Of a stretch of 64,000 nt of DNA, positions 34,872-45,361 are shown in pieces. Position numbers and translations under genes: made by a program. The notes beneath the pieces were generated by a model. It had not been told where the DNA came from. It searched no databases and saw nothing but the letters and a program-made list of their open reading frames with translations. The DNA is from Qipengyuania citrea (GTDB lineage: Bacteria > Pseudomonadota > Alphaproteobacteria > Sphingomonadales > Sphingomonadaceae): NCBI RefSeq assembly GCF_024171405.1, contig NZ_JALJZT010000002.1, positions 2,232,001 to 2,296,000 on the forward strand, given 5' to 3'. The first letter of the stretch is position 1; every line of letters starts with the position of its first letter.

Positions 34872-34944
34872 CCGGCCGGGCGGTTGCCAGCCGGCGGCGC
34901 GGGGCCTACCTCGCGCGCATGACTGCCCACTCTCGGACCCTGCC

Positions 34945-36291
34945 ATGATCACTTCCGACGCGGCGCTTGCCCGCTGCCAGGACCTCGTCGATCTCGCGCG
35001 CCAGATGGGCGCGGATGAAGCCGATGCGGTTGCCCGTGCCTCCTCTTCCGAAAGCGTCAGCGTCAGGCTTGGTGCGCTGGAAGAGGTCGAACGCTCCGAG
35101 AGCGAGGAGATCGGTCTGCGCGTCTTCGTCGGCCGCCGCTCCGCTTCGATCAACACCAGCGATTTCGCGCCCGAGGGACTGCGGACGCTGGCGCAGCGTG
35201 CAGTCGAAATGGCGCGGCTCGCCCCCGAGGACCCCTATGGCGGGCTGGTACCGCGCGAGGCGCTGTTCAGCGGTGACGGTCCCGATCTCGATCTGTCCGA
35301 TGGCGGTGAGCCGTCACCCGGCGAATTGCGCGAGGCCGCGCTGGCGACCGAGGATGCCGCGCGGGCGGTGGCCGGCGTGACCAACTCCAACGGCGGCAGT
35401 GCGTCCAGTTCGCGCTCGGTCTTCGCATTGGTCACCAGCAATGGCTTTGCGCGCGGCCATGCGGGCGGGGCGCACACGCTTTCTGCCAGCGTCGTCGCGG
35501 GCGAGGGCGGGGACAAGCAGACCGATTACGCCTATCGCACCCAGCGCCATCGCAGCGATCTGCCCGATCCTGCGGAGATCGGCCGCGAGGCGGGCGAGCG
35601 CGCGGTGCGTAAGGTCGGACCCGGCTCGATTCCCTCCGCCCAGATGCCCGTGGTGTTCGATCCGCGCGTGGGCGGCGGGATCCTGGGTCATCTGCTCGGC
35701 GCAATGGCTGCCCCCTCGATTGCGCGCAAGGCCAGCTTCCTGATTGGCCGCGAGCAGGACCAGCTGTTCGACAGCGCGCTGCGGATCGTCGAGGACCCGC
35801 ACCGCTTGCGCGGCCTGCGCTCGCGCCATTACGATGGCGAAGGCACGGCGAGCGTGCCGCGCGCGCTGGTCGAGGAAGGCCGGATCACCGGCTGGCTGAC
35901 CAATGTGGCCAGCGCGGCGCAGCTCGATCTCGCCCTGACCGGCCATGCCAGCCGCGGCGGCGGCGGCGCGCCGGGGATTGCGCCGGGCAATGTCTATATG
36001 GAAGCGGGCGGCCCCAGCGTCGCCGAGCTGATCGCCGATATCGAGGACGGCGTCTTCGTCACCGACCTGTTCGGCCAGGGCGTCAACCTCGTCACGGGCG
36101 ATTACAGCCGCGGCGCCAGCGGGCTGCACATCCGCAACGGTGAGCTGGCGGGGCCGGTGGCCGAGATCACCATTGCGGGCACGCTGCCCGAGATGTTCCG
36201 TGCGCTGGTGCCTGCCGGCGACCTCGAACTGCAGCGCGGGATCGACGTGCCGACCTTGCGCATCGACGGCATGTCGGTGGCGGGCCAGTGA
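34945..36291 (+). CDS. pmbA: TldE/PmbA family metalloprotease subunit
   Basis: The 448-aa protein matches TldE/PmbA, which pairs with TldD to degrade unfolded peptides or to process ribosomally made peptides such as microcin B17. Recognisable blocks are GLRVFVGRRSASINTSDF, VVFDPRVGGGILGHLLGAM, the Gly-rich GHASRGGGGAPGIAPGNVYMEAG, and the C-terminal FVTDLFGQGVNLVTGDYSRGASGLHIRNGE. The zinc-binding HExxxH belongs to TldD, not to this subunit, and is absent as expected. The stop overlaps the next gene by four bases (GTGA). Confidence 0.9.
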   Translation: MITSDAALARCQDLVDLARQMGADEADAVARASSSESVSVRLGALEEVERSESEEIGLRVFVGRRSASINTSDFAPEGLRTLAQRAVEMARLAPEDPYGGLVPREALFSGDGPDLDLSDGGEPSPGELREAALATEDAARAVAGVTNSNGGSASSSRSVFALVTSNGFARGHAGGAHTLSASVVAGEGGDKQTDYAYRTQRHRSDLPDPAEIGREAGERAVRKVGPGSIPSAQMPVVFDPRVGGGILGHLLGAMAAPSIARKASFLIGREQDQLFDSALRIVEDPHRLRGLRSRHYDGEGTASVPRALVEEGRITGWLTNVASAAQLDLALTGHASRGGGGAPGIAPGNVYMEAGGPSVAELIADIEDGVFVTDLFGQGVNLVTGDYSRGASGLHIRNGELAGPVAEITIAGTLPEMFRALVPAGDLELQRGIDVPTLRIDGMSVAGQ

Positions 36292-37661
36292 GGGCTCTGC
36301 TCGCCGCGCTTGCCCTGCTGTGGGCGATGCCGCTGGCGGCGCAGCTTGAAACCACCGCCGAACCTGCCGCGACCCCAACCCCGGTCCAGACCATCGCCGC
36401 GACGCAGGATGCGGGCGACGACGAGCGCATTGCCGAGCGGATCTCGGGCATATTCGCCGAACTGCCCGCCTTCGCCGCGGTCGAGGTGGCGGTCAGCGAA
36501 GGCGTGGTCTCGCTTACGGGCACCGTGCCCAAACCCGGGGATATCGCCCGCGCCGAGGCCATCGTGAACCGCGTCACGGGCGTGGTGACGGTCGAGAACG
36601 GGCTCGAGCGCGACTTGTCGCTCTCCGCCGACAGCGCGGGCATTTCGAGCCTCGCCGAACGCTGGAACTCCTTCGTTCGCATGCTGCCGCTGATCGCCGC
36701 GGCGCTGGGCGTGTGGCTGGTTATCGCCGCGATCGGCTATCTCATCGCGGGGCTCGGCCGGTTGTGGAAGCGCGTCGCGCCGAACAATTTCCTCGCCGAA
36801 CTGATCGCCAGCGCGATCCGCTTCGTGTTCGTGGTCGGCGGGCTGGTGGTGGCGCTCGACATGATCGGCGCGACCGCGCTGCTGGGCGCGGTGCTCGGCG
36901 GCGCGGGGGTGGTCGGCATCGCGCTCGGTTTTGCCATGCGCGACACGATCGAGAACTACGTCGCCTCGCTCATGCTCAGCCTGCGCCAGCCCTTTCGCGC
37001 CAATGACTGGGTGCGGATCGACACTTTCGACGGCCGCGTGATCCGGCTGACCAGCCGCGCTACCGTGCTGATGACGCTCGACGGCAATCATTTGCGCATC
37101 CCCAACGGTCAGGTGTTTCGCGCGGTAATCCTCAATTACACGCGCAACCCGCAGCGCCGCTTCGAATTCGACCTTGGCGTCGATGCCGATGACGATGCCC
37201 GTGCGGCGCGCCAGCTGGGCCGCGATACGCTGGCGAGCCTTGAATTCGTGCTCGCCGATCCGCCGCCTGAGGCGCGGATCATGGAAGTGGGCGATTCCAA
37301 TGTGGTGATCCGGTTCCTCGGCTGGATCGACCAGCGCGAGACCGATTGGTGGAAGGCGCAAAGCCAGGCGATCCCGGCGGTCAAGCAAGCGCTGGAAGAT
37401 GCCGGGTTCGGCCTGCCCGAGCCGATCTACCGGCTGCGCTTCGACCCGCGCTCGGCCAGCGTTCCCTTCGCCACCGAGGCCAGCGCCGTGGCCGATACGG
37501 CTGCGCCGGAAAAGCCGCGCCCCGTCCAGACCATCGCCGCCGCGCAAGCCGACGAGGACGTGCGCCCCTCCGACGAAATCGCCGCTATGGTCGAGGAAGA
37601 ACGCCGGACCGGAGGGGAGCAGGAAACCGACCTGCTCGACCCCTCCCGCCCGGTCGAATAA
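36288..37661 (+). CDS. MscS-type channel with N-terminal periplasmic BON domain
   Basis: The 457-aa protein has a signal peptide (ends MPLAAQ), then a BON domain at about residues 45-108 (VEVAVSEGVVSLTGTVPKPGDIARAEAIVNRVTGVVTVENGL), three membrane helices, and the MscS pore and beta domain (GGAGVVGIALGFAMRDTIENYVASLMLSLRQPFRANDWVRI). The C-terminal tail is acidic and low-complexity. BON domains bind lipid or peptidoglycan-side ligands, so this channel may sense envelope state as well as tension. The GTG start overlaps the pmbA stop. Confidence 0.85.
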   Translation: MRALLAALALLWAMPLAAQLETTAEPAATPTPVQTIAATQDAGDDERIAERISGIFAELPAFAAVEVAVSEGVVSLTGTVPKPGDIARAEAIVNRVTGVVTVENGLERDLSLSADSAGISSLAERWNSFVRMLPLIAAALGVWLVIAAIGYLIAGLGRLWKRVAPNNFLAELIASAIRFVFVVGGLVVALDMIGATALLGAVLGGAGVVGIALGFAMRDTIENYVASLMLSLRQPFRANDWVRIDTFDGRVIRLTSRATVLMTLDGNHLRIPNGQVFRAVILNYTRNPQRRFEFDLGVDADDDARAARQLGRDTLASLEFVLADPPPEARIMEVGDSNVVIRFLGWIDQRETDWWKAQSQAIPAVKQALEDAGFGLPEPIYRLRFDPRSASVPFATEASAVADTAAPEKPRPVQTIAAAQADEDVRPSDEIAAMVEEERRTGGEQETDLLDPSRPVE

Positions 37662-37664
37662 CCG

Positions 37665-38198
37665 CTACTTCGCGGCGTTGTACCGCTCGATGCTTTCGAG
37701 CACGATGTCGCGCGCTTCGGCGGCATCGCCCCAATTGCCGATCCGCACCCATTTCTCGCTTTCAAGATCCTTGTAGTGGGTGAAGAAGTGCTCGATCTGC
37801 TGGAAGATGATGCTCGGCAGATCCTTCGTTTCGGCGATGTCCGAATAATAGGGGAAGGTCGTGTCGACGGGCACGCAGATCAGCTTCTCATCGCCGCCAT
37901 GCTCGTCCTCGAGGTTGAGCACGCCGATCGGGCGGGTGCGCACGACGCAGCCGGGGACGAAGGACGAACGCGCAATGACCAGCGCGTCGAGCGGATCGCC
38001 GTCGGGGCTGAGCGTGTGCGGGACAAAGCCGTAATTGGCCGGATAGCGCATCGGCGTGTGCAGGATACGGTCGACGAACAGCGCGCCCGAATCCTTGTCG
38101 AATTCGTATTTCACCGGTTCGCCGCCGGTCGGGACTTCGATGATGACGTTGAGGCTTTCGGGCGGATTGTCGCCCGTGGGGATCATGTCGATGCGCAT
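37665..38198 (-). CDS. ppa: Inorganic pyrophosphatase
   Basis: The 177-aa soluble family I enzyme hydrolyses pyrophosphate to drive biosynthesis. Active-site blocks are VKYEFDKDSGALFVDR, YPANYGFVPHTL, and the signature DGDPLDALVI, with metal-binding Asp residues, plus the C-terminal KDLESEKWV. The start at MRIDMIP is chosen because upstream residues are not conserved. It converges with the channel gene three bases away. Confidence 0.95.
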   Translation of the reverse strand: MRIDMIPTGDNPPESLNVIIEVPTGGEPVKYEFDKDSGALFVDRILHTPMRYPANYGFVPHTLSPDGDPLDALVIARSSFVPGCVVRTRPIGVLNLEDEHGGDEKLICVPVDTTFPYYSDIAETKDLPSIIFQQIEHFFTHYKDLESEKWVRIGNWGDAAEARDIVLESIERYNAAK

Positions 38199-38288
38199 TG
38201 TGTGTCTTCTCTCTTTGCGGTCAGCCCCTCTCCCGGAAAGACTTCGCGGCGCCGATAGCGGCTTGTGAAGCATTGCGGAAGGGGGACG

Positions 38289-39551
38289 ATGGCCCTAATC
38301 GCGCGCACCATGGCAAAGACACCCCAGGCAATCCGCGGCACGCAGGACATTTTCGGCGCCGACGCCGAGGCATTCGCATTCGTGGTCGAAACTTTCGAGC
38401 GCGTGCGCAAGCTCTATCGCTTCCGCCGCGTCGAAATGCCCGTGTTCGAAAAGACCGAAGTGTTCAGCCGCGCAATCGGCGAGACGACCGACGTGGTCAG
38501 CAAGGAAATGTACTCCTTCGACGATCGCGGCGGCGAAAGCCTGACGCTGCGCCCCGAATTCACCGCCGGGATCGCGCGCGCCTTCCTGTCGAACGGGTGG
38601 CAGCAGCACGCGCCGGTCAAGCTGGCGACGCATGGCCCGCTGTTCCGCTACGAACGCCCGCAGAAAGGGCGCTATCGCCAGTTCCACCAGATCGACGCGG
38701 AAATCATCGGCGCGGGTGAACCGCAGGCCGATGTCGAACTGCTCGCCATGGCCGACCAGCTGCTCAAGGAACTCGGCATCACCGGCATGACCCTGCATCT
38801 CAACACGCTGGGCGATGGCGACAGCCGCGAGGCCTGGCGCGCTGCACTGGTCGAGTACTTCCGCGCGGTGAAGGATGAATTGTCGGAGGATTCGCAGGAG
38901 CGGCTGGAGAAGAACCCGCTGCGCATTCTCGACAGCAAGGATCGCCGCGACCGGGCCTTCGTCGCCGATGCGCCCAAGATCGACCAGTTCCTGTCCGACG
39001 ATGCGCGCGCCTTCTTCGACGCGGTCACCAGCGGGCTGGATGCGGCAGGGGTCAAGTGGCAGCGCGCCGAAAGCCTCGTCCGCGGGCTCGACTATTATCG
39101 CCACACCGCGTTCGAATTCATCCCCGACGAGGGCAGCGAGGCCGCGGGCAAGCTCGGCAGCCAGAGCACGATCCTGGGCGGCGGGCGCTACGACGGGCTG
39201 ATGGAAAGCCTCGGCGGCGCGCCCACCCCGGCGGTCGGCTGGGCCGCGGGGATCGAACGGCTGGCGATGCTGGTGGGGGACAGGGCCGAACCCAATGCGG
39301 ACGCCATAGTCGTGGTCGAAAACGACGGCGCGATGGACGCCGCGATCGCTGCGCTCGGCACGCTCCGCCGCGGCGGCCTCACCGTCGAACTGTTCGCATC
39401 CGGCAGCCCGCGCAAGCGGTTCGACAAGGCGGTCAAGGCGGGGGCCGAGGCGATCGTCGCCTTCGACCTGCGCGACGGTGCGCCCGCACGGCGGATCAAG
39501 GCCGACGAGGCCGCCACTGCGCGCCTCGAGGCGCTGCTCGGCCGCTCATGA
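38289..39551 (+). CDS. hisS: Histidyl-tRNA synthetase
   Basis: The 420-aa class II synthetase charges tRNA-His. Motif 1 lies near [20 protein letters not shown]; motif 2 is [23 protein letters not shown]; the HisA motifs are [15 protein letters not shown] and GGGRYDGL; motif 3 is [13 protein letters not shown] 38289 is chosen because AAGGGGG lies just upstream; the ATG at 38310 is nearer the usual N-terminus but lacks a ribosome site. The stop overlaps prfA (ATGA). Confidence 0.95.
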   Translation: MALIARTMAKTPQAIRGTQDIFGADAEAFAFVVETFERVRKLYRFRRVEMPVFEKTEVFSRAIGETTDVVSKEMYSFDDRGGESLTLRPEFTAGIARAFLSNGWQQHAPVKLATHGPLFRYERPQKGRYRQFHQIDAEIIGAGEPQADVELLAMADQLLKELGITGMTLHLNTLGDGDSREAWRAALVEYFRAVKDELSEDSQERLEKNPLRILDSKDRRDRAFVADAPKIDQFLSDDARAFFDAVTSGLDAAGVKWQRAESLVRGLDYYRHTAFEFIPDEGSEAAGKLGSQSTILGGGRYDGLMESLGGAPTPAVGWAAGIERLAMLVGDRAEPNADAIVVVENDGAMDAAIAALGTLRRGGLTVELFASGSPRKRFDKAVKAGAEAIVAFDLRDGAPARRIKADEAATARLEALLGRS

Positions 39552-40615
39552 GCATCCCCGCCGAACGCCTCGACCAGATCGCCCACCGCTTCGCCGAGCT
39601 CGAGGCGCGGATGGCGTCGGGCCAGCTGGAAGGGGACGCCTTCGTCCAGGCCAGCCGCGACTATGCCGAGCTCGAGCCCGTGGCCAGGGTCGCCGCCGAA
39701 GTGCGGGCGGCGCGCGAGGAGATTGCCAGCCTCGAGGAGATGCTTGCCGATCCCGAGATGAAAGCGATGGCCGAGGAGGAGCTGGCCGAGCTGCGCCAGC
39801 GCCTGCCCGAGGCCGAGCGCGAACTGGCCATAGCCATGCTTCCCCGCGACAGCGCCGATGCCAAGCCTGCCATGCTCGAAATCCGCGCGGGCACCGGCGG
39901 CGACGAGGCGGCGCTGTTCGCAGGCGATCTCTATCGCATGTACGAACGCTTCGCCGCCGAGCAGGGCTGGACGGTCGAGCCGGTCAGCATGAGCGCGTCC
40001 GAGGTCGGCGGGTTCAAGGAAGTCGTCGCCAATATTGCCGGCACGGGAGTGTTTGCGCGGCTCAAGTTCGAAAGCGGGGTCCACCGCGTCCAGCGTGTGC
40101 CTGAAACCGAAAGCGGCGGGCGTATCCATACCTCGGCCGCGACCGTGGCAGTGCTGCCCGAACCCGACGAGGTCGATGTCCAGATCGACGCGGGCGATCT
40201 CAAGATCGATACCTACCGCGCCAGCGGCGCGGGCGGACAGCACGTCAACACGACCGACAGCGCGATCCGCATCACCCATCTGCCGACCAATACGGTGGTC
40301 ACCTGCCAGGACGGCCGCAGCCAGCACAAGAACCGCGAGAAAGCGATGCAGGTGCTGCGCGCACGGTTGTTCGAACAGCAGCGCGAGGCGACCGAGGGCG
40401 CCGAGGCCGAAGCGCGCAAGGCGATGGTCGGCTCGGGCGACCGGTCCGAACGCATCCGTACCTACAATTTCCCGCAGGGCCGCGTGACCGATCACCGCAT
40501 CGGGCTGACGCTGCACAAGCTGCCCGAGATCCTCGCCGGGACCGGGCTGGGCGAACTGGTCGATGCGCTGATCGCCGAGGACGAAGCCAAGCGTCTTGCG
40601 GCGATGACCGAGTGA
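39548..40615 (+). CDS. prfA: Peptide chain release factor 1
   Basis: RF1 reads UAA and UAG stop codons. The 355-aa protein contains the catalytic GGQ (SGAGGQHVN, about residue 230) and the region expected for the PxT-type stop-codon recognition loop upstream. The coiled N-terminal domain is rich in Glu and Ala. The start overlaps hisS by four bases and the end overlaps prmC by four (GTGA). prmC encodes the enzyme that methylates the GGQ Gln, a natural partner. Confidence 0.96.
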   Translation: MSIPAERLDQIAHRFAELEARMASGQLEGDAFVQASRDYAELEPVARVAAEVRAAREEIASLEEMLADPEMKAMAEEELAELRQRLPEAERELAIAMLPRDSADAKPAMLEIRAGTGGDEAALFAGDLYRMYERFAAEQGWTVEPVSMSASEVGGFKEVVANIAGTGVFARLKFESGVHRVQRVPETESGGRIHTSAATVAVLPEPDEVDVQIDAGDLKIDTYRASGAGGQHVNTTDSAIRITHLPTNTVVTCQDGRSQHKNREKAMQVLRARLFEQQREATEGAEAEARKAMVGSGDRSERIRTYNFPQGRVTDHRIGLTLHKLPEILAGTGLGELVDALIAEDEAKRLAAMTE

Positions 40616-41442
40616 GCGACACGGACACGGTCGCCGCAGCGCTGCGCGCGGCCGCGAACCGGCTCGGCTCGACCAGCCCGACCCCGCGGCTCGATGCCGA
40701 ATTGCTCATGGCGCAGGCGCTTGGCGTATCGCGCTCGCATATGCTGCTGCAGCGCATGGGCGAAAGCGTCCCCGCCGGTTTCGGCGATCTGCTGGCCCGC
40801 CGTGCCGCGCATGAACCCGTCGCCTATATCCTCGGGCACCAGGAATTCTATGGCCGCGAATTCCGCGTCACCCGCGACACGCTGATCCCGCGCGCCGATA
40901 GCGAGGCGGTAGTCGAGGCTGCGCTTGAAGCAGGCGCCGGGCCGAGCCGTGTGCTCGATATGGGCACCGGCACCGGCGCGCTGCTCCTGACCGTGCTGGC
41001 GGAACGGGGCGGCGAAGGGGTGGGCATCGACCGCAGCGCGGCTGCCATCGCGGTAGCGGCGGAAAACGCGGCTGCGATCGGCGTGTCGCAGCAGGTGCGC
41101 CTGCTGACCGCGGACTGGACCATGCCCGGCTGGAACGACGGGCTGGGCCAGTTCGACCTGATCCTGTGCAACCCCCCCTACGTCGAGGCGGATGCGGAGC
41201 TCGATCCCGATGTGCGCGACTTCGAGCCGGCCTCCGCACTTTTCGCCGGGCATGCCGGGCTGGACGATTATCGCGTGATCATTCCGCAACTTGGCACGTT
41301 GCTGCTGCCTGGCGGGGTCGCAGTACTCGAGATCGGGGCCACGCAGGACGCGGCAGTAAGCGCGCTTGCGCGCGAATCGGGCTTTGCCGTAACCCTGCGG
41401 CGCGATCTGGCGGGACGCCCGCGCGCGCTGGTCCTGCGATAA
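40612..41442 (+). CDS. prmC: Release factor glutamine methyltransferase
   Basis: PrmC methylates the GGQ glutamine of release factors with SAM. The 276-aa protein has an N-terminal helical domain for RF binding, a Rossmann core with [13 protein letters not shown], and the NPPY motif ([11 protein letters not shown]) that holds the substrate Gln. The start is GTG within the prfA stop (GTGA), so hisS-prfA-prmC is one operon. Confidence 0.95.
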   Translation: MSDTDTVAAALRAAANRLGSTSPTPRLDAELLMAQALGVSRSHMLLQRMGESVPAGFGDLLARRAAHEPVAYILGHQEFYGREFRVTRDTLIPRADSEAVVEAALEAGAGPSRVLDMGTGTGALLLTVLAERGGEGVGIDRSAAAIAVAAENAAAIGVSQQVRLLTADWTMPGWNDGLGQFDLILCNPPYVEADAELDPDVRDFEPASALFAGHAGLDDYRVIIPQLGTLLLPGGVAVLEIGATQDAAVSALARESGFAVTLRRDLAGRPRALVLR

Positions 41443-41688
41443 AAGACTTGGCAAAGTCGATTGGAACCCTTAATCGTGGCCACAGGCCTGCGGTGTACGG
41501 CTAACGCCACCCCGCCGGTTCCAGCTCCGACATTGCAGTTACGGTGCGCAGCCTACCGCTACGCATACCATGCACAAACCGGAGCACGCGAGCTGCGACA
41601 AGCGCAGGCGCGCAAGGGGTCACGCGGCCATTTGCGAACCGGATACGGTTCGCGCCGCGCTTTGTATGAGGACCAACTACCCTTGAAC

Positions 41689-42384
41689 ATGAATCGCAAT
41701 AACCGTCGTCGTGGACGCGGTAACCGCAATCAGGGCGGCGCCAATTCGGCCAACCGCATCGACAGCCGCGCGCGCGGCAATGCCCCGCAGCTGCTCGACA
41801 AGTACAAGAAGCTTGCGCAGGACGCCCAGCACAATGGCGACCGCGTGCAGGCCGAATACTACCTGCAGTTCGCCGACCACTATCTGCGCGTGATCGCCGA
41901 CAACAAGGCGCGCCAAGAAGAATCCAAGGGCAAGCGCGGCGACGATCGCGGCCAGAACCAGTCGGACGATGACGACGACGATGACGCCGGCGACGATCGT
42001 CGCAGCAACCGTCGTCCGCGCAGTCGCGGCGACGATCAGGAAGGCGGCAATCGTCAGCGGAGCCGCCGCGATGACCAGGATGACGGCAATCGCAAACCGC
42101 GGGCGCGCAAGCCGCGCACCAGCGATGACGGCGACGCCAATGATTTCGAATCCTCGGACAATCCCTTTACGCGCGAGGAAGAAAGCGAAGCGCCCAAGAA
42201 GCGCCGCGCTCCGCGCAAGGCGAAGAAGGACGAGGAAGGCACACCCGGCAGCGAAGGCGAAATCGATGCGACGGTCCTGCCGCCCTCGATCGGCGCGAAT
42301 GACGCCGATGGGGATGCCAAGCCCGCTCCGCGTCGGCGCAAGCGCAAGCAGGACGACGACAGCGAAGTGAGCGCGGTCGGCTGA
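41689..42384 (+). CDS. DUF4167 family protein (RNA-binding-like, disordered)
   Basis: The 231-aa protein begins with a basic, Asn/Arg-rich stretch (MNRNNRRRGRGNRNQGG), then the conserved DUF4167 block GNAPQLLDKYKKLAQDAQHNGDRVQAEYYLQFADHYLRVIADN at about residues 30-75. It continues as a long low-complexity tail of Asp, Arg, Gln and Lys with several RSRGDDQ/RSRRDDQ repeats. It may bind RNA; the role is unknown. A TTG two codons upstream has better ribosome-site spacing (GAGGA at 41669) and could be the real start. Confidence 0.85.
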   Translation: MNRNNRRRGRGNRNQGGANSANRIDSRARGNAPQLLDKYKKLAQDAQHNGDRVQAEYYLQFADHYLRVIADNKARQEESKGKRGDDRGQNQSDDDDDDDAGDDRRSNRRPRSRGDDQEGGNRQRSRRDDQDDGNRKPRARKPRTSDDGDANDFESSDNPFTREEESEAPKKRRAPRKAKKDEEGTPGSEGEIDATVLPPSIGANDADGDAKPAPRRRKRKQDDDSEVSAVG

Positions 42385-42426
42385 TCGCGCTTGCACCGCT
42401 GACCTGACGATCTAAGGGGCAGGCCG

Positions 42427-44022
42427 ATGGAGAGAATCCCCGGCCTGGCCCGCATCCACCCGAACATCGCCGCCCTCCTGTTGGGCGTGTTGTCGGCTTT
42501 CGGCTTCCAGCCCTTCCATTTGTGGCCGCTCGGCCTCGCCGCAGTGGGCGCGTTCGGCTGGCTCGCGTGGCGTATGCCCAGCTGGCAGCGCGCGCTGCTT
42601 GCCGGCTGGCTGTTCGGCGTGGCGCATTTCACGGTCGCGAACAACTGGATCGCGACTGCCTTCACCTATCAAGCGGAAATGCCTGCCGTCCTCGGCTGGG
42701 CGGCGGTGCCCCTGGTCTCGCTCTACCTCGCGCTGTGGCCCGCGCTGGCGACCTGCGCCGCGTGGCTGGTGGCGCGCCGCGGCAGCCTGATCGCTTTCGC
42801 GCTGGCCTTTGCCGCGATGTGGATTGCCGGCGAGTGGTTCCGCAGCTGGGTCTTCAGCGGATATGCCTGGGGACCGCTGTCGATGATGCTGCTGGGTCCG
42901 TGGGACCGGCCGGGCCTGGCGATGGCGCTGCCCTTCGTCGGCAGCTATGCACTGTCGGGTCTTACGGCGGGGTTCGCGATCCTGCTCGCCGATTTCGTGC
43001 GCACGCGCCGCTGGGCAGGCTTCGGGCTGGCCGCCGTCGCGCTTGCCGCGCTGCTCTACCTGCCCGCCGGTGCGGGGCGCGAGGGCTCGCTGCCGCTGAC
43101 GCTGGTCCAGCCCAATCTCGGGCAGGACGAGATTAACGATGCCTCGCGGTTCGAGGAACAATTCCAGCGCACCGCGCGGCTGAGCAGGCCGCTGAAACCG
43201 CAAAGCCACCGCCTCGTCCTGTGGCCCGAAAGCGGCATCCCCGATTACCTGCGCGATGGCTATCCGCAGCGCTATTACACCCAGATGACCGCAGCCGGCG
43301 ATCCTGCCTTCGCCCGCGCGCGCATCGGGCAGACGATCGGCGAGGGCAGCCTGCTGCTGACCGGCGTGGTCGACCTGGAAATTGCTACGGTCGACGGGCG
43401 CGAGCGCGCGGTGGGCGCCTATAACGCCATCACCTCGATCGACCCCGCGGGACGGCTGGGTGCGCGCTATGCCAAGGCGCATCTGGTGCCCTATGGCGAA
43501 TATCTGCCGCTTCGCACATGGCTCGAACCGCTTGGCCTGTCGCGGCTGGTTGCAGGCACGCTCGATTTCATTCCGGGGCCGGGACCGCAAAGCTACGATC
43601 TGGGCGAGCACGGCACCGCGGGCATGCAGATTTGCTACGAGATCGTCTTCTCGGGCGAGACCGTCGACCGGGCGAACCGGCCTGATTACATCTTCAATCC
43701 CTCGAATGACGGCTGGTTCGGCATGTGGGGCCCACCGCAGCATCTGGCGCAAGCGCGGATGCGCGCGGCCGAGGAAGGCCTGCCCGTGCTGCGTTCGACC
43801 ACCACGGGGATCAGTGCGGTCATCGATGCACGCGGCGTGGTGCGCGAACATATCGGGCGCAATGTCGCCGACCGGATCGATACGCTCGTCCCGCCGCCGC
43901 ATGCGCCCACCTGGTTTGCGCGGCTGGGTCACTGGCTCACGCTGCTCTGGGCGATCGCCCTGCTGGCGCTATCGCTGGTTGCCATGCGTCGTTCGGGAGG
44001 CTACCCCGCAAAGAACACATAA
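42427..44022 (+). CDS. lnt: Apolipoprotein N-acyltransferase
   Basis: Lnt adds the third acyl chain to lipoproteins in the inner membrane, needed for the many lipoproteins in this genome. The 531-aa protein has about six N-terminal helices and one at the C-terminus around a nitrilase-like periplasmic domain. The Glu-Lys-Cys triad is visible in LVLWPESGIPDY, AKAHLVPYGEY and GMQICYEIVF. The stop codon lies inside the dyad that precedes metK. Confidence 0.94.
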   Translation: MERIPGLARIHPNIAALLLGVLSAFGFQPFHLWPLGLAAVGAFGWLAWRMPSWQRALLAGWLFGVAHFTVANNWIATAFTYQAEMPAVLGWAAVPLVSLYLALWPALATCAAWLVARRGSLIAFALAFAAMWIAGEWFRSWVFSGYAWGPLSMMLLGPWDRPGLAMALPFVGSYALSGLTAGFAILLADFVRTRRWAGFGLAAVALAALLYLPAGAGREGSLPLTLVQPNLGQDEINDASRFEEQFQRTARLSRPLKPQSHRLVLWPESGIPDYLRDGYPQRYYTQMTAAGDPAFARARIGQTIGEGSLLLTGVVDLEIATVDGRERAVGAYNAITSIDPAGRLGARYAKAHLVPYGEYLPLRTWLEPLGLSRLVAGTLDFIPGPGPQSYDLGEHGTAGMQICYEIVFSGETVDRANRPDYIFNPSNDGWFGMWGPPQHLAQARMRAAEEGLPVLRSTTTGISAVIDARGVVREHIGRNVADRIDTLVPPPHAPTWFARLGHWLTLLWAIALLALSLVAMRRSGGYPAKNT

Positions 44023-44034
44023 AGATTTCTTTAT
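44019..44034. promoter_or_regulatory. Dyad ATAAAG-ATTT-CTTTAT upstream of metK
   Basis: A perfect 6-bp inverted repeat lies 19 bases before the metK ATG and overlaps the lnt stop codon. Similar AAAGAT-type palindromes precede S-adenosylmethionine-cycle genes in proteobacteria that use the ArsR-type regulator SahR, from memory of that regulon. The gap is only 30 bases, so a SAM riboswitch cannot fit. Confidence 0.5.
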
Positions 44035-44052
44035 ATCGGGAATTCGACCTTC

Positions 44053-45291
44053 ATGCGCGCCAGTTTCCTCTTCACTTCCGAGAGCGTTTCGGAAGGCCAT
44101 CCGGACAAGGTTTCCGACCAGATCTCCGATGCCATCGTCGATCTGATGCTGGCCAAGGACCCCGAGGCGCGCGTCGCCTGCGAAACCATGACAACGACGC
44201 AGCGCGTCATCCTTTCGGGCGAGATTCGCTGCGCGCCGATGTATGATGCGAAGAACCTCGACTGGGCCGAAAACGCCGGATGGGCGCCGGGCGCAAAGGA
44301 AGAAATCGAAAAGGCCGTGCGCCGTACGGTGCGCGAAATCGGCTATGAACAGGACGGCTTCCACTGGAAGACGCTGACCTTCGAAAACCATCTGCATGGC
44401 CAGTCCGCCGAAATCGCGCAGGGCGTCGATGCCAATGGCAATAAGGACGAGGGCGCGGGCGACCAGGGCATCATGTTCGGCTTTGCCTGCGACGAGACCC
44501 CCGACCTCATGCCGGCGACGATCGACTACAGCCACAAGATTCTGGAACGGCTGGCGGCGGATCGCAAGAGCGGTGCGGCGCCTTTCCTTGAACCCGATGC
44601 CAAGAGCCAGGTCACACTGCGCTATGAAAACGGCACGCCGGTGGCCTGCACTGCGGTGGTTGTCTCCACCCAGCACGCCAAGGGCTATCACGAGGGTGCC
44701 AAGGAAGCCGAGCTCAAGGCCTATGTAAAAGGCGTCGTCACCGAGCTGCTGCCCGAAGGTTGGATCGATGGCGATACACAGTGGCATATCAACCCCACGG
44801 GTGCGTTCGAGATCGGCGGGCCCGATGGCGACGCAGGGCTGACGGGGCGCAAGATCATCGTCGATACCTATGGCGGCGCCGCGCCGCATGGTGGCGGCGC
44901 GTTCAGCGGCAAGGACCCGACCAAGGTGGATCGCTCGGCCGCCTACATTACCCGCTACCTCGCCAAGAACATCGTCGCGGCAGGCCTTGCCCGGCGCTGC
45001 ACGATCCAGCTGGCCTATGCGATCGGCGTGTCGCAGCCGCTGTCTCTCTATGTCGATACGCATGGCACCAGCGCGGCGGGGGTCACCGACGAAGCGCTCG
45101 AGGATGCCATCCGCGGGATCGAAAAGCTCGGCGGGCTGACCCCGCGCGGGATCCGCACGCATCTCGGCCTCAACCAGCCGATCTACCGCAAGAGCGCTGC
45201 CTACGGCCACTTCGGCCGGCAGGCCGAAGGTGCGTTCTTCCCGTGGGAACGGACCGATCTGGTCGACGACCTCAAGGCGGCGCTCGCCTGA
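44053..45291 (+). CDS. metK: S-adenosylmethionine synthetase
   Basis: MetK makes SAM from methionine and ATP. The 412-aa protein contains [21 protein letters not shown], the ATP loop [12 protein letters not shown] and the P-loop-like [19 protein letters not shown], all intact. There are a few extra residues relative to E. coli MetK (384 aa), as is usual in alphaproteobacteria. A dyad sits just upstream. SAM supplies trmB, prmC and luxI in this window. Confidence 0.96.
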   Translation: MRASFLFTSESVSEGHPDKVSDQISDAIVDLMLAKDPEARVACETMTTTQRVILSGEIRCAPMYDAKNLDWAENAGWAPGAKEEIEKAVRRTVREIGYEQDGFHWKTLTFENHLHGQSAEIAQGVDANGNKDEGAGDQGIMFGFACDETPDLMPATIDYSHKILERLAADRKSGAAPFLEPDAKSQVTLRYENGTPVACTAVVVSTQHAKGYHEGAKEAELKAYVKGVVTELLPEGWIDGDTQWHINPTGAFEIGGPDGDAGLTGRKIIVDTYGGAAPHGGGAFSGKDPTKVDRSAAYITRYLAKNIVAAGLARRCTIQLAYAIGVSQPLSLYVDTHGTSAAGVTDEALEDAIRGIEKLGGLTPRGIRTHLGLNQPIYRKSAAYGHFGRQAEGAFFPWERTDLVDDLKAALA

Positions 45292-45361
45292 CCGGTTCGG
45301 GCGGGCAAGATCGCCTACCCGCTTTGCCATCACGGATTTCGAACGCGGCGCGGAGGGAAAT

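Noticed and set aside
44023-44052. SAM-responsive riboswitch before metK
   Set aside because: Only 30 bases separate lnt and metK; no room for a known SAM riboswitch fold.
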